64,000 nt of DNA from Porphyromonas crevioricanis (GCF_900167225.1 NZ_FUXH01000004.1:1-64000), one strand, 5' to 3'; shown: positions 1 to 9,879, counted from the stretch's first letter. The notes: a model not told the origin generated them from the sequence alone. A program made the numbers and translations.

Positions 1-130
1 GAAAGCTTAGTTGCTTTTGCGTGAAAGCTTAGTTGCTTTTGCGTGAAAGCTTAGTTGCTTTTGCGTGAAAGCTTAGTTGCTTTTGTCTGAAAGCTTAGTT
101 GCTTTTGCGTGAAAGCTTTATTGCTTTTGA
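1..130. repeat. Tandem array of a 22-bp unit, about six copies
   Basis: The unit begins GAAAGCTTAGTTGC and repeats head to tail with a 22-bp period at 1, 23, 45, 67, 89 and 111. The fourth copy carries a TCT change near its end and the sixth is degenerate. There are no spacers, so this is not a CRISPR array. The array continues past the left edge of the window, so the copy number is a minimum. Tandem bricks of this kind are known inside the large MITE-like elements of P. gingivalis; membership of that family is inferred. Confidence 0.9.
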
Positions 131-173
131 TGCTCTCATCAGGTGCTTTCTAAAAAAATGTGCCAAGCAATCA

Positions 174-285
174 ATCAAAAGCTTAGGAGTTTTTGATGCA
201 CTAATTAGAAGTTTCCCAGAAAGGATACTGAGCAATCGAAAAAAAGATACCGAGCGATCTTGCGATCGCCCGGTATCTTTTGGGC
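174..285 (+). mobile_element. MITE-like repeat with long terminal hairpin
   Basis: The stretch at 174-255 matches the reverse complement of 30324-30405 over about 80 bases with scattered differences, so it is a dispersed repeat. It ends in a near-perfect hairpin: 242-259 pairs with 264-281 (18-bp arms around a TTGC loop, one G-U pair), with AAAAGATACCG at the left arm and CGGTATCTTTT at the right. It continues the tandem array at 1-130. No transposase is present, which fits a non-autonomous element. The hairpin may also act as a terminator in either direction. An open frame across 99-518 is made largely of this repeat and was not called as a gene. Confidence 0.6.
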
Positions 286-569
286 CACCATTCGGCAACT
301 TCTTTTGCGTGGCACCTAAATGGAGCAGAAACATCCCCTCAAGCGAATGCTTTATCTCTAATAGTTCTCTTGCGGTAGTCAGTTTGTGCCAGAGAGTCGA
401 TGGAGGATTTTCCTGCGATTTGGATGTAAACACCCTTAAGAAAGTGTATTACCAATTTGGAAGAAGTCAATTAGTTTTCGATGGAATCTATCATGAGGAA
501 GAAAAATTCAGTATGTAAGGAGGAGAATTTCTTACGTACTCTTCAATATCGAGGCTCCTCACAAGAGAG
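286..569. other. Intergenic stretch downstream of feoB, no gene recognised
   Basis: This stretch lies between the MITE-like hairpin and the 3' end of feoB. Short frames exist on both strands but none has a recognisable motif, and one is a continuation of repeat sequence. I see no clear terminator for feoB other than the hairpin at 242-281. Confidence 0.5.
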
Positions 570-2762
570 CTAAAACAGCCTCCACACAAAAGCGACAAAA
601 GAAGTCATCAGAAAGCCAAGTAAGAGAGGCAAAAAGGCTGAGATAGCTGTCCACTTGCCACTCTTGGTCTCCTTGTAAATTGTGTATAAGGTGGTGCTGC
701 AAGGATTGTGCAGCAGGCTGAATAGCATCAAATTGACACCGGTCAGCAAGGTCCAACCTCCCATATCGAATACTTGTTTGGTGATATTCTCATCTTCAAA
801 CATCACTCCAGCTCCGGCTCCAATTTCCGTATTGCCTGTCACCAAAAGAGTTAGCATCAGTATTGTGGGGATCACAATCTCATTGGCTGGTATGGCTAAA
901 ATATATGCCAGCAATATGACTCCATTCAACCCCATTAGCCAGCCGATACCATCCAGAGAATGAGCCAATCTGGCAGCTATACTGAGATCTCCAATCATGA
1001 TGTTGGAAGAAAGCCAAATAAGAGCACCGGCCGGAATGGCGAAGATAATTGCACGCCACAGAACGATAAGTGTACGATCGACAAGGGATGTATAGAGTGT
1101 TTGCCAAAACTGTGGAGGCCTGTATGGAGGTAACTCCAAGTGAAAAGTGGACACCGAGCCTTTGAGCAATGTGCGCGACAAACTCCATGAAGAGAAAAAC
1201 ATAAAAGCGATACCAAGCAATGCAACAACAACTACAGCTCCGATAGAGGCCGTAGCACGAAAAGCTGCAGGCACCGAAGCCCCTATATAGAGAGACGCGA
1301 TGAGGATTTGCAAAGGCCAGCGACCATTACAAAGGGAAAAATTGTTTGTCACAATAGCAATCAGCCTCTCTCTCGGGCTGTCTATAATACGAGTGGAAAC
1401 GACCCCGGCAGCATTACAGCCAAACCCCATTGTCATTGTGAGAGCCTGCTTGCCGTGTGCTCCTGATCGACGGAACAATTCATCGAGGTTAAAGGCGACA
1501 CGAGGCAGATAGCCAAAATCTTCGAGCAATGTGAAGAGAGGGAAAAATATAGCCATGGGAGGCAACATCACCGATACCACCCAAGCTGTGGATAAATAAA
1601 CCCCGTCGATCAAGAAGCCGGTGAGCCACCATGGGGCCCAAGATTCAAAAAGCCCTCTCAACCAGGGATGCCCCTGACCCACCAATAGCTCTCCTAAGAA
1701 GGAACTCGGATAGTTGCTTCCTACAATAGTGAGCCAGAGGACAGCCACTAACATCAACAGCATAATGGGGAAGCCCCACAGCCGGCTGGTGAGGATGCGG
1801 TCCAGTTTTACATCCAAAGGAGCTCGTCCATTGGCATATTCGTAGCGAATAATACCCTCGCATAGCGATACCGATTCTTTGTAAAGACCTTCGGTTAATT
1901 TATCGTGCAGATCATCTCCCAGTTCATCACCTAATTCACCAGCTCGAGCAATCAAAGCCTTCCAACGAACTGAATCGGCTAAAAGCTGCCCGGATAGAGC
2001 ATATCCCTTACTAAGTCGATCTATTACTTCATCATCTCGTTCGATCAATCGATATGCCAACCAACGTTTATGTCGGTAGTCAGGGAGAATTTCGGTCAGT
2101 TTATCAACAATCTCGCCGACTGCAACTTCAGAAGCCCCTTCGAGAGGGTTGCTTCGATAAGGCTTACAACGAATTTCCTCATGAGCTAGCCCTGCGATTG
2201 TGGATAATAGCCCATTTATTCCTTCTCCCGATCTGGCAGAACAACCTACCACCGGTATTCCCAACCGTTTCCCCAATGCTCTCAGATCAATGTCCACCTT
2301 ATTACGCCGGGCTTCATCCAGTAGGTTGATACACAGAACGACTTTGTCGGAAATTTGCATCGTCTGCAATACCAAATTAAGGTTACGCTCCAATCTGGTA
2401 GCATCAGCTACAATCACTGTTACATCAGGGTTTCCGAAAAGAATAAAGTTCCTTGCTACTTCTTCATCTTCAGAGGTGGAGAGCAGAGAATAGGTTCCCG
2501 GCAAATCCACAATCCGATACTCATCTTGCCCATAGGCATATGCACCTTCGGCCCTCTCTACGGTCTTACCCGGCCAATTCCCAGTATGTTGTTTAAGCCC
2601 TGTCAGGCGATTGAAAATAGTGCTCTTACCGGTATTGGGATTCCCAGCGAGAGCAACTGTATAGTTGCCTCGCCTGCTCTCCGAATCTCCCAATTGACGC
2701 AAAGCATCTCCTTGTGAGCAACCGGAACAGGAAGACGATGTACAAGTCGATTTATGTATCAT
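570..2762 (-). CDS. feoB: FeoB-family divalent metal transporter (iron or manganese)
   Basis: A 730-residue inner-membrane metal permease with an N-terminal GTPase domain. The G1 motif GNPNTGKST lies near residue 40, the G3 motif DLPGTYS near 87 and a G4-like NLLDEA near 147. The C-terminal half carries the paired Gate/nucleoside-recognition membrane segments, including the GFGCNAAG loop. The extreme N terminus is cysteine-rich (CTSSSCSGC), before the G domain. The start codon overlaps the stop of the upstream regulator by 4 bp (ATGA), so the two are translationally coupled. One of the two FeoB paralogues of P. gingivalis has been reported to move manganese; given the Mn-like ligand set of the partner regulator, this copy could be that one. 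The family call is certain; the metal is inferred. Confidence 0.95.
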   Translation of the reverse strand: MIHKSTCTSSSCSGCSQGDALRQLGDSESRRGNYTVALAGNPNTGKSTIFNRLTGLKQHTGNWPGKTVERAEGAYAYGQDEYRIVDLPGTYSLLSTSEDEEVARNFILFGNPDVTVIVADATRLERNLNLVLQTMQISDKVVLCINLLDEARRNKVDIDLRALGKRLGIPVVGCSARSGEGINGLLSTIAGLAHEEIRCKPYRSNPLEGASEVAVGEIVDKLTEILPDYRHKRWLAYRLIERDDEVIDRLSKGYALSGQLLADSVRWKALIARAGELGDELGDDLHDKLTEGLYKESVSLCEGIIRYEYANGRAPLDVKLDRILTSRLWGFPIMLLMLVAVLWLTIVGSNYPSSFLGELLVGQGHPWLRGLFESWAPWWLTGFLIDGVYLSTAWVVSVMLPPMAIFFPLFTLLEDFGYLPRVAFNLDELFRRSGAHGKQALTMTMGFGCNAAGVVSTRIIDSPRERLIAIVTNNFSLCNGRWPLQILIASLYIGASVPAAFRATASIGAVVVVALLGIAFMFFSSWSLSRTLLKGSVSTFHLELPPYRPPQFWQTLYTSLVDRTLIVLWRAIIFAIPAGALIWLSSNIMIGDLSIAARLAHSLDGIGWLMGLNGVILLAYILAIPANEIVIPTILMLTLLVTGNTEIGAGAGVMFEDENITKQVFDMGGWTLLTGVNLMLFSLLHNPCSTTLYTIYKETKSGKWTAISAFLPLLLGFLMTSFVAFVWRLF

Positions 2763-3751
2763 AAAGGATTTTTGTTTGCTGATATAGGCCTGACTCGGAT
2801 ATGAGCTGCTTGATCATGTCTCAAGGCAATGGTGCTACCTCTTACCAAGTAGGCTGTAGGGTTTCCCAAGGGGGATCTCAAATCGATACTTACAATGCTT
2901 CCGGGCACGAAACCAAGGTCTAACAACCGACGCCTACCAGCTCCTCGGTATAGGTCGCTGATGCCTACAACCAGAGCTCGTGTACCGGAGGGCAGTTGAT
3001 GAAGTCGAATACAATCGAGTTCCTCAGATATAATGGAAACATCCAGAGAGGTAGAGACTGTAATCTGGGAACGCATGACCGGGGACAGTAGGTATTTTTT
3101 CCCCTCAAAAAGGATTTGCAAACCATCTTGTGTTTCTTCCAGTAGCTGCAGAATAGCCCCGGGATACAAACCTATCTTCACTAGTTTGAGGAAAGCATCT
3201 TCCGGCTCATCCTCCATGTGCAGAATACGTGCGTAACCCGGGATTTGCATTTTCCCTGCCAGAGACTGTCCCTTAGCTATCGGCATATGACCGTCTTTCG
3301 TTGGGATAGGATCTCCATGAGGATCAAATCGAGGATTACCCAATAGACGTGATATACGCTCTTCTTCTGCTTCATCCATGGCATGCTCCACTCTCTCGGC
3401 TTTACTGTGCCACTCTTGAGGGGCAAAGCTCGAATGCTCGGCCAGATAAGTTTCGTACAATCTGTGCCTGCGAATGAGAACTAATGCTCGTTGGCGACCT
3501 TTCTGAGTAAGCACGAGATTCGAATCGATATCAGCATAGTTCCGTAGGTGCTCTATTGCTGCTGCCAAGATCTTTTGGCTGCAGCCTATTTCGGACGCCA
3601 TTCTGGTCAGTCTCGGCCTGCGCCCCTCTTCTTCGTGGTGAAAAAGTAGCTTCAATATGTCTTCTGAGACCTCTTTGAGGTAAGGCCTCTTGTCAAAAAG
3701 AGAAAAAAAGAAACTCCTCTTTTTTCTGCTCCCTGTTGATTGACGATTCAT
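2759..3751 (-). CDS. DtxR/MntR-type metal-dependent repressor fused to a FeoA domain
   Basis: About 330 residues: a winged-helix DtxR domain (roughly 25-90), a metal-binding dimerisation domain with [10 protein letters not shown] and [13 protein letters not shown], and a C-terminal FeoA/SH3-like domain. By hand alignment the DtxR Cys102 ligand is a glutamate here (E-x-x-E-H) and the Met10 position is Asp, as in manganese-sensing MntR; the position of MntR Glu11 is a lysine. The start is placed at 3751 because a -7-like box (TATTTTTG on the minus strand, 3770-3777) covers the ATG at 3772. It overlaps feoB by 4 bp and probably represses this operon when metal is plentiful. The fusion is common in Bacteroidota. 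Confidence 0.88.
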   Translation of the reverse strand: MNRQSTGSRKKRSFFFSLFDKRPYLKEVSEDILKLLFHHEEEGRRPRLTRMASEIGCSQKILAAAIEHLRNYADIDSNLVLTQKGRQRALVLIRRHRLYETYLAEHSSFAPQEWHSKAERVEHAMDEAEEERISRLLGNPRFDPHGDPIPTKDGHMPIAKGQSLAGKMQIPGYARILHMEDEPEDAFLKLVKIGLYPGAILQLLEETQDGLQILFEGKKYLLSPVMRSQITVSTSLDVSIISEELDCIRLHQLPSGTRALVVGISDLYRGAGRRRLLDLGFVPGSIVSIDLRSPLGNPTAYLVRGSTIALRHDQAAHIRVRPISANKNPL

Positions 3752-3769
3752 TCGTATCTGTTTTAGGGA

Positions 3770-3777
3770 CAAAAATA
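3770..3777 (-). promoter_or_regulatory. Putative -7 box for the mntR-like/feoB operon
   Basis: The minus strand reads TATTTTTG, matching the Bacteroidota TAnnTTTG consensus. It lies about 19 bp upstream of the ATG at 3751, which argues for that start over the one at 3772. Confidence 0.5.
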
Positions 3778-3917
3778 TAGAACTCTATCTCCTCCAGTAT
3801 CGCTATTCTTAGGGATTTATAGAGGGAGTCTTGCTGTGGGAACCGATTTGCAAAGCAATTTGTTCGGCTGCGAAAAGATTCTGTAACCCCAACCTCTCAC
3901 CCAAAAGGTAGGGAACC

Positions 3918-6233
3918 TCAACAATGCAGACTAAGGACTAAGGTAGAGGGCATCTCTGCCATTGCATCCACATCATTGGTCGAAAGGAAGTTCCAACGAT
4001 TACGGCTGAGTATTATGAAGTCGTAATCCTGCAAGATTGATGTAGTTGGGAGTAACTCTGCTGACAGCAATGATTCTGTACCGTGCAGTTTCCCTTGCAG
4101 ATCTATTTGTGGGGAGGTTGGCAAGATACTTAGTTTGGCTCCATTATTTTCTGCCATTGTTCTGGCATATGGTAGCAATTTGATATCGCTTTCCTCCCCT
4201 ATCTGCAGGAGAATGTTTTTGGGCTGACTAAACCCTCTATCTATGAGTACCCCCACTGAACAAGAGACATGGGAAAAAAAGTAAGACATCTTGTCCCGAA
4301 GCATTGGAGCTGCTGCCAACAGACTCTCTCCTGCTGAGACTCCTATACCTCCGATACGCCTTTTCAGGCGAGAGCGACGAGCCTCTACCTCACGATGACT
4401 CTTGAGACCGGAGTGTTTCACGCCTCCTCCTACCAATAGCAAACCATAATTACCCTCTTCAGCTACTTCAACAATCATTTGTTCCGGATGATCGGATAGC
4501 TCATACTGTGTCTTAAGCTTTGTTCCCAACCGCTGGCTTTCCTCCAACATTGGAGTAAAGCTTGATTCCTTAAACCTGGCTGCCATAATAGGATTGGTTT
4601 CAGCATGAGGGGTAATATGCAATGCAGTTACATCCGGTATGATGTCTTTCCCTCTTCTAGTCAATTGATCAGCCAATCTGAGCAATAGAGCTCCCGAAGC
4701 TGGGCGGCCAAAAGAGATGAGCACTTTGGCCGATTGGTATACTCGATTTACATTGCTCAGGCGTTTCTTTCTTTTTTCCAGCCTACGGTATCCTGCATTG
4801 ATTAGACTAATTAGAGGTGTTGTCATGAAGGTAGTAACCAATGTCATCAGTACCAAGATTGTGAATATCACTGGAGGCAAAATGCCCAAGTCGAAGCCTA
4901 AGGCGAGAACAACCAATTCCATAAGCCCTCGTGTATTCATAAAAGCACCAAGATATAGACTGTCTTTCCGTGTCTCACCTACAGCTCTTGCTGCTACGTA
5001 AGTACCCACTACCTTACCGAATATAGCCACCAGAGTAAAAATCAAAAACAAGATCCATAAAGAAGCAGTATTGATCAGTCCTACCTGAGTTGCCAACCCT
5101 GAACTGGCAAAGAAAAGAGGAAGAAAAAAGCTGAGAGAAACATCTTCTACCTTCTCAGTTATGAGATGACGGAACTTCAAGTTGTCGGGCATCACTAAGC
5201 CCATGATAAATGCGCCAAAAATGGCATGCATACTCAGAAGATCTGTAACATAGGAAGATACGATAAGCAGGATGAATATAATCCCGACCATGGATTTACC
5301 CACCACCTCCGTATTGTCATAGATTTTGCTAACAAAGGAGAAGAAAGGCCGTATGACAAAGAACATCACCAGCAAATACAGCAAAAGGAAAACGAAGTTG
5401 TACACGGAGCTGAGCATACTGCCAGAAGAAGAAATCGCCATGACAGCTGCCAAAATAAGCCAAGCTGTAATGTCCCCTGTAGCCGCGGTGTTTAGTGCCA
5501 AACTTCCTAGGTGAGTACGTCCAAGGCGGCGCTCCTGTATGATTCTTGCCAGTACAGGAAAAGCGGTAATGCTCATGGCTACTCCTACAAACAGGGCATA
5601 GGGGAGAAATGAAGTTTGAGACATGGCATACTGCTCATAGGTATAGAAGCTCAACCACACACCTAAGGCAAAAGGCAAGCAGATACCAGCATGGCTGATG
5701 ATCAGAGAAGAGCGGAACTTTTGCTTTACCTCTTTTAGGCTAAGCTCCATGCCAATAGCGAACATGAAGAGAATAAGACCAATCTCACTTAATAGCCCAA
5801 TACTTCCGAGACTGTGCTCGGGAAAAAGAAATTGGAAAGCCTCCGGCCAGACAGCTCCCAAAAGAGATGGACCAAGGATGATACCAGAAAGAATCTCCCC
5901 AATAACGGTTGGCTGACCTATTCGATTGAATATCCAACCCACAAAGCGGGCAACTGAAAGGATTACTATAATCTGCAGCAGCAATAGCCCTATCGGGCTA
6001 ATTGTATGCTCTGCTACGGAGTCTGAAAAAGAATCAAATGCAGCGATCCAGCCATATTCTCCGGAGGTAGACTCTGGATGGACAGCTCCCACAGACTCGA
6101 CTGACGAACCTAACCTAATACCAAGAATGATGGCTAAGGCACATACCACAAGAGTGAAAACATAGAAGATCACCTGCTTCCACATCGCAGGTCTGCTTGT
6201 CAAAGAGAGGTTACCGTCTTTTATTTCTTTCAC
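3918..6233 (-). CDS. CPA2-family cation/proton antiporter with C-terminal stress-protein-like domain
   Basis: A 771-residue membrane protein. A first membrane segment at about 19-40 and a periplasmic linker precede the Na/H-exchanger domain (roughly residues 80-480). That domain has about twelve hydrophobic segments, the RIGQPTVIGEILSGIILGPS signature, and a conserved acidic site in NTAATGDITAW. The last 270 residues are soluble and resemble a universal-stress/UspA-like cytoplasmic domain, with GLLLVGGG motifs. It likely exchanges Na+ or K+ for protons at the inner membrane for pH or salt homeostasis. It stands alone between feoB and ychF, about 65 bp from ychF. Ion specificity cannot be read from the sequence. 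Confidence 0.88.
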   Translation of the reverse strand: MKEIKDGNLSLTSRPAMWKQVIFYVFTLVVCALAIILGIRLGSSVESVGAVHPESTSGEYGWIAAFDSFSDSVAEHTISPIGLLLLQIIVILSVARFVGWIFNRIGQPTVIGEILSGIILGPSLLGAVWPEAFQFLFPEHSLGSIGLLSEIGLILFMFAIGMELSLKEVKQKFRSSLIISHAGICLPFALGVWLSFYTYEQYAMSQTSFLPYALFVGVAMSITAFPVLARIIQERRLGRTHLGSLALNTAATGDITAWLILAAVMAISSSGSMLSSVYNFVFLLLYLLVMFFVIRPFFSFVSKIYDNTEVVGKSMVGIIFILLIVSSYVTDLLSMHAIFGAFIMGLVMPDNLKFRHLITEKVEDVSLSFFLPLFFASSGLATQVGLINTASLWILFLIFTLVAIFGKVVGTYVAARAVGETRKDSLYLGAFMNTRGLMELVVLALGFDLGILPPVIFTILVLMTLVTTFMTTPLISLINAGYRRLEKRKKRLSNVNRVYQSAKVLISFGRPASGALLLRLADQLTRRGKDIIPDVTALHITPHAETNPIMAARFKESSFTPMLEESQRLGTKLKTQYELSDHPEQMIVEVAEEGNYGLLLVGGGVKHSGLKSHREVEARRSRLKRRIGGIGVSAGESLLAAAPMLRDKMSYFFSHVSCSVGVLIDRGFSQPKNILLQIGEESDIKLLPYARTMAENNGAKLSILPTSPQIDLQGKLHGTESLLSAELLPTTSILQDYDFIILSRNRWNFLSTNDVDAMAEMPSTLVLSLHC

Positions 6234-6297
6234 CTTATTCCGATTACTTTCAAATTATACTGTCTTGTAGAGGAAGGTAGCTATGAGGTAAGCCAAC

Positions 6298-7401
6298 TTA
6301 TACATTAAATCGGAAGTGCATAATGTCTCCATCCTGCACTACATAGTCTTTGCCTTCGACATTCATCTTCCCGGCTTCTCGAACAGCAGACTCCGATCCA
6401 AGGGCTATATAGTCTTCATACTTGATTACTTCAGCACGAATGAAGCCCTTTTCAAAATCGGTATGGATCACGCCAGCACATACGGGAGCTTTGGAGCCTT
6501 TGTGGTATGTCCAGGCTCGCACCTCTTGTTTGCCGGCAGTAAGGAAGGTTTCCAAATCCAGAAGTTTGTATGCTGACCGAATAAGCCTGCTTACACCACT
6601 CTCTTCCAATCCTATTTCGGCAAGAAACATTTGCCGTTCTTCGTAAGTCTCAAGTTCAGCTATTTCACTCTCTATTTTGGCTGCTACAACCAATAGTTCG
6701 GCTTGTTCTTTAGCTATAGCTTGGCGAACTTGCTCCACATATTGGTTCCCGGAAAGAGCCGAAGCCTCGTCCACATTACATATATACAACACAGGCTTGG
6801 CCGTAAGAAGACATAAATCTTTGGCTACCTTGAGTTCATCTTTCGTCTCAAAAGATACGGTACGGGCGTTCAATCCTTGTTCCAAAACGTCTTTATACCT
6901 CAACAACACCTCGCAAGAGAGTTTGGCCTGTTTGTCCCCACCTGTCTGAGCTTGCTTGTAAACTTTCTGCAGGCGACTCTCCACAGTCTCAAGGTCTTTG
7001 AGCTGTAGTTCGGTATCTATAATCTCCTTATCACGGAGGGGATCTATACTTCCATCCACATGCGTGATATTGTCATCATCAAAGCAACGCAGCACATGCA
7101 AGATTGCATCAGTCTCACGAATATTTGCCAAAAACTTATTGCCCAATCCTTCTCCTTTGCTGGCGCCTTTGACTAATCCTGCTATATCAACGATTTCCAC
7201 GGTGGTGGGGACGATGCGTTCAGGTTGAATGAGTTCGGCCAACTTATTGAGCCGTTCATCAGGAACAGTGATGACACCGACATTAGGCTCGATAGTACAA
7301 AAAGGGAAATTAGCCGACTGAGCTTTTGCATTAGAAAGACAGTTGAACAAGGTACTCTTACCCACATTGGGTAAACCAACAATACCACACTGAAGAGACA
7401 T
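6298..7401 (-). CDS. ychF: Ribosome-binding ATPase YchF
   Basis: An Obg-related P-loop protein of 367 residues, the usual family size. It begins [17 protein letters not shown] (G1), with [19 protein letters not shown] as the G3 region and the altered NVDE G4 that favours ATP over GTP. A coiled-coil insert and a C-terminal TGS domain follow ([17 protein letters not shown], ending in HFRFNV). An in-frame ATG at 7440 lies inside a -7 box (7438-7445), so the start at 7401 is preferred. YchF binds ribosomes and modulates stress and translation responses. It is monocistronic here. Confidence 0.97.
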   Translation of the reverse strand: MSLQCGIVGLPNVGKSTLFNCLSNAKAQSANFPFCTIEPNVGVITVPDERLNKLAELIQPERIVPTTVEIVDIAGLVKGASKGEGLGNKFLANIRETDAILHVLRCFDDDNITHVDGSIDPLRDKEIIDTELQLKDLETVESRLQKVYKQAQTGGDKQAKLSCEVLLRYKDVLEQGLNARTVSFETKDELKVAKDLCLLTAKPVLYICNVDEASALSGNQYVEQVRQAIAKEQAELLVVAAKIESEIAELETYEERQMFLAEIGLEESGVSRLIRSAYKLLDLETFLTAGKQEVRAWTYHKGSKAPVCAGVIHTDFEKGFIRAEVIKYEDYIALGSESAVREAGKMNVEGKDYVVQDGDIMHFRFNV

Positions 7402-7437
7402 ATCCGATTTCTTTTGTATTGACTTGATTATGGAGGA

Positions 7438-7445
7438 CAAAGATA
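7438..7445 (-). promoter_or_regulatory. Putative -7 box of ychF
   Basis: The minus strand reads TATCTTTG, matching TAnnTTTG. It lies about 37 bp upstream of the ychF ATG at 7401. Confidence 0.55.
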
Positions 7446-7470
7446 GGAAGAATGAGACCTTTACAAAAAA

Positions 7471-7510
7471 TGCCGGACGGAAATCCTTGCTATTCCGTCC
7501 GGCAGATTGC
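7471..7510 (-). terminator. Rho-independent terminator of nfnAB
   Basis: A perfect 12-bp inverted repeat (7471-7482 with 7493-7504; arm TGCCGGACGGAA) is followed on the minus strand by a T-run (7465-7470). It lies about 50 bp past the nfnB stop. Confidence 0.85.
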
Positions 7511-7555
7511 TATAAGGCAGTCGGAACACCCGACCTCAAAATTACGCCCCAATAA

Positions 7556-9025
7556 TTATTTACTTAGTTGCTTGTGCATGGCAGCAGCAGCTTTGCGCCC
7601 ATCGCCCATCGCGAGAATTACGGTGGCTCCTCCGCGCACAATATCTCCACCTGCAAAAATGGTAGGAATATCTGTTCGGTTCTCTTCATCCACCAAGATC
7701 GTTCCCTTAGGAGATATCTTTAAGCCATCTATTGAGCGAGGAATAAGGGGATTGGGAGATACACCGATACTTACGATAACCTCATCTACAGCTATCTCTT
7801 CTATGGCTCCAACAATCTCTACCGGTTTGCGACGTCCACTCTGGTCAGGTTCCCCAAGCTCCATTTTTTGCAGGCGCATGGCTCGCACCTTTCCCTTGTC
7901 ATCGGCGAGATACTCAATCGGGTTATGCAGGGTCAGAAATTCTACCCCCTCTTCCTTGGCATGCTTCACTTCTTCCAGTCGAGCAGGCATTTCCTGTTCA
8001 GAACGCCGGTATACGATCATAGCTCGGTCTGCCCCAAGTCTCTTGGCTGTACGCACGGAGTCCATAGCCGTATTGCCACCGCCTATTACAGCCACATTTT
8101 TACCCTTGAACACAGGTGTGTCACTATCACTATCGGCTGCATGCATCAGGTTGACACGGGTGAGATATTCATTAGAAGACATCACTCCAATGAGGTTTTC
8201 TCCAGGGATATTCATGAAATTGGGCAATCCGGCTCCGCTTCCTACGAACATTCCGGAGAATCCCATCTCCACAATATCATCATAGCTCAGTGTACGACCG
8301 ATAATTGTGTCATTCTCAAATACAACCCCCATTCGTTCTAACAGATCTATCTCACTCTGTACAACACTATTGGGCAATCTGTATTCAGGAATGCCATACT
8401 TGAGCACTCCTCCTATTTCATGTAGGGCTTCAAACACAGTCACACTATAGCCGAGCTTGGCCATATCTCCAGCAAAAGACAACCCAGCAGGTCCACTGCC
8501 CACAACTGCAATACTTTTTCCGTTGGATTCAGCCATTTGCGGTAGAGCTATCTCTCCATGTGTGCACTCATAGTCTGCTGCAAAACGCTCCAAATAGCCA
8601 ATTGCTACCGCTTCTTTCTTAAGCCCTGTGGTGTATATACAACGGCTCTCGCACTGCTTTTCCTGTGGACAAACACGCCCACATACGGCTGGCAAAGAAC
8701 TCGTCTCACGCAAAATTGCGGCAGCCTCAGCAAACTCACCTCGCTCGATATTTTTGATAAAGTCCGGTATACTGATGCTTACAGGGCATCCTTCCATACA
8801 TCCGGGTTTGGGACAGTCCAAGCAGCGTTTGGCCTCTGCCATTGCTTGCTCTTCGGTAAGTCCCAAGTTCACTTCCTTATCCAGTTGAGTTGCACGATAG
8901 GCCGGATCCAACTCCGGCATCACAACCCTCGGGAGTTGCATACGCTCCTTGTTTTTCATCTTATTGCGTAGCTCTTCGCGCCAGGCTTCGGCTCTACGCA
9001 TAGCCGTATGAGTGGTCTGTGTCAT
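7556..9025 (-). CDS. nfnB: NfnB-type NADPH/ferredoxin oxidoreductase large subunit (GltD-like)
   Basis: A 489-residue flavoprotein. The N-terminal domain binds two [4Fe-4S] clusters through cysteine motifs (CLDCPKPGCMEGCPV and CGRVCPQEKQCESRC). An FAD domain follows (VVGSGPAGLSFAGD, about residue 175), then an NAD(P) domain (VIGGGNTAMDS, about 310) and the C-terminal FAGGDIVRGGATV FAD motif. With the overlapping upstream gene it forms the two-subunit NADH-dependent reduced ferredoxin:NADP+ oxidoreductase, which bifurcates electrons in anaerobes. It is often annotated as glutamate synthase small chain, but no large glutamate synthase subunit is nearby and the pairing with an FNR-like subunit favours NfnB. 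It overlaps nfnA by 4 bp. Confidence 0.9.
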   Translation of the reverse strand: MTQTTHTAMRRAEAWREELRNKMKNKERMQLPRVVMPELDPAYRATQLDKEVNLGLTEEQAMAEAKRCLDCPKPGCMEGCPVSISIPDFIKNIERGEFAEAAAILRETSSLPAVCGRVCPQEKQCESRCIYTTGLKKEAVAIGYLERFAADYECTHGEIALPQMAESNGKSIAVVGSGPAGLSFAGDMAKLGYSVTVFEALHEIGGVLKYGIPEYRLPNSVVQSEIDLLERMGVVFENDTIIGRTLSYDDIVEMGFSGMFVGSGAGLPNFMNIPGENLIGVMSSNEYLTRVNLMHAADSDSDTPVFKGKNVAVIGGGNTAMDSVRTAKRLGADRAMIVYRRSEQEMPARLEEVKHAKEEGVEFLTLHNPIEYLADDKGKVRAMRLQKMELGEPDQSGRRKPVEIVGAIEEIAVDEVIVSIGVSPNPLIPRSIDGLKISPKGTILVDEENRTDIPTIFAGGDIVRGGATVILAMGDGRKAAAAMHKQLSK

Positions 9026-9819
9026 TGCTCCAAACTCTTATAAGCGCCAAGGCGCATGATCATTTCATCAAAATCCACCTTATGAGCATCAAACTCAGGT
9101 CCGTCTACACAAACAAACTTAGTCTTACCATCTACCGTGATGCGACAGGCTCCACACATCCCCGTACCATCCACCATGATTGTATTGAGGGATGCAATTG
9201 TTGGGATTTCGTATTTCTTTGTCAGAAGAGCTACGAACTTCATCATTATGGCAGGGCCTATAGTCACGCACAAATCGACTTTTTCTCTCTGTATCACAGA
9301 TTCTACTCCTTCAGTCACAAGTCCTTTATGGCCATAAGAGCCATCGTCTGTCATGATGATAACTTCGTCGCTATTGGCCTTCATTTGCTCCTCCAATATT
9401 ACAAGCTCTTTGGTTCGTGCAGCCAACACTACGATAACTTTGTTACCTGCCTTATGGAAAGCCTCTACAATAGGCAGCAGAGGAGCTACTCCCACACCTC
9501 CCCCAGCACAAACGACAGTACCGACCTTTTCTACATGTGTGCTTTTACCCAACGGTCCTACAATGTCATCTATGCAATCACCTACTTCCAAGGCACAAAT
9601 CTTCTCAGAGGAACGACCTACGACTTGTATTACTAGAGTGATTGTGCCACGGTCCGGATCCGCAGCTGCGATGGTAAGAGGTACGCGCTCTCCTTTGGGT
9701 CCCGTACGAACGATTACAAAGTGTCCAGCACGTCTGGCTTTGGCTATGCGTGGAGCCTCTACTACCAACTTCACAACCTTGGGAGAGAAATACTCTTTCT
9801 CGACAATCCTATTCTTCAT
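9022..9819 (-). CDS. nfnA: NfnA-type ferredoxin-NADP+ reductase small subunit
   Basis: A 265-residue FNR-like protein. An FAD-binding barrel is followed by an NAD-binding segment (GTVVCAGGGVGVAPLLPIVEAF) and a C-terminal [2Fe-2S] site (MCGACRITVDGKTKFVCVDG). It is the same fold as PyrK, also present in this window at 63020-63811, but here it is paired with the GltD-like NfnB. The two genes overlap by 4 bp and must be co-translated. A -7-like box (CAAAGGTA on the plus strand, 9872-9879) lies about 55 bp upstream. Confidence 0.9.
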   Translation of the reverse strand: MKNRIVEKEYFSPKVVKLVVEAPRIAKARRAGHFVIVRTGPKGERVPLTIAAADPDRGTITLVIQVVGRSSEKICALEVGDCIDDIVGPLGKSTHVEKVGTVVCAGGGVGVAPLLPIVEAFHKAGNKVIVVLAARTKELVILEEQMKANSDEVIIMTDDGSYGHKGLVTEGVESVIQREKVDLCVTIGPAIMMKFVALLTKKYEIPTIASLNTIMVDGTGMCGACRITVDGKTKFVCVDGPEFDAHKVDFDEMIMRLGAYKSLEQ

Positions 9820-9871
9820 AATAGCTGTAACAAGTGAAAAATCGACAGTATTTAATATTCTAAATTGACGT

Positions 9872-9879
9872 CAAAGGTA
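9872..9879 (-). promoter_or_regulatory. Putative -7 box of nfnAB
   Basis: The minus strand reads TACCTTTG, an exact match to the Bacteroidota -7 consensus, 53 bp upstream of the nfnA ATG. No TTTG was seen at the usual spacing. Confidence 0.55.

Noticed and set aside
1-130. CRISPR array
   Set aside because: The repeats are contiguous with no spacers and no cas genes are nearby; it is a simple tandem array.
99-518. 139-residue plus-strand frame at the left edge
   Set aside because: Most of it is made of the MITE-like repeat and no protein family was recognised.
7452-8285. 277-residue plus-strand frame
   Set aside because: It lies antisense to nfnB and to its terminator, and the translation is low in complexity and serine-rich.
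9019-9636. 205-residue plus-strand frame
   Set aside because: Antisense to nfnA, with no motif.
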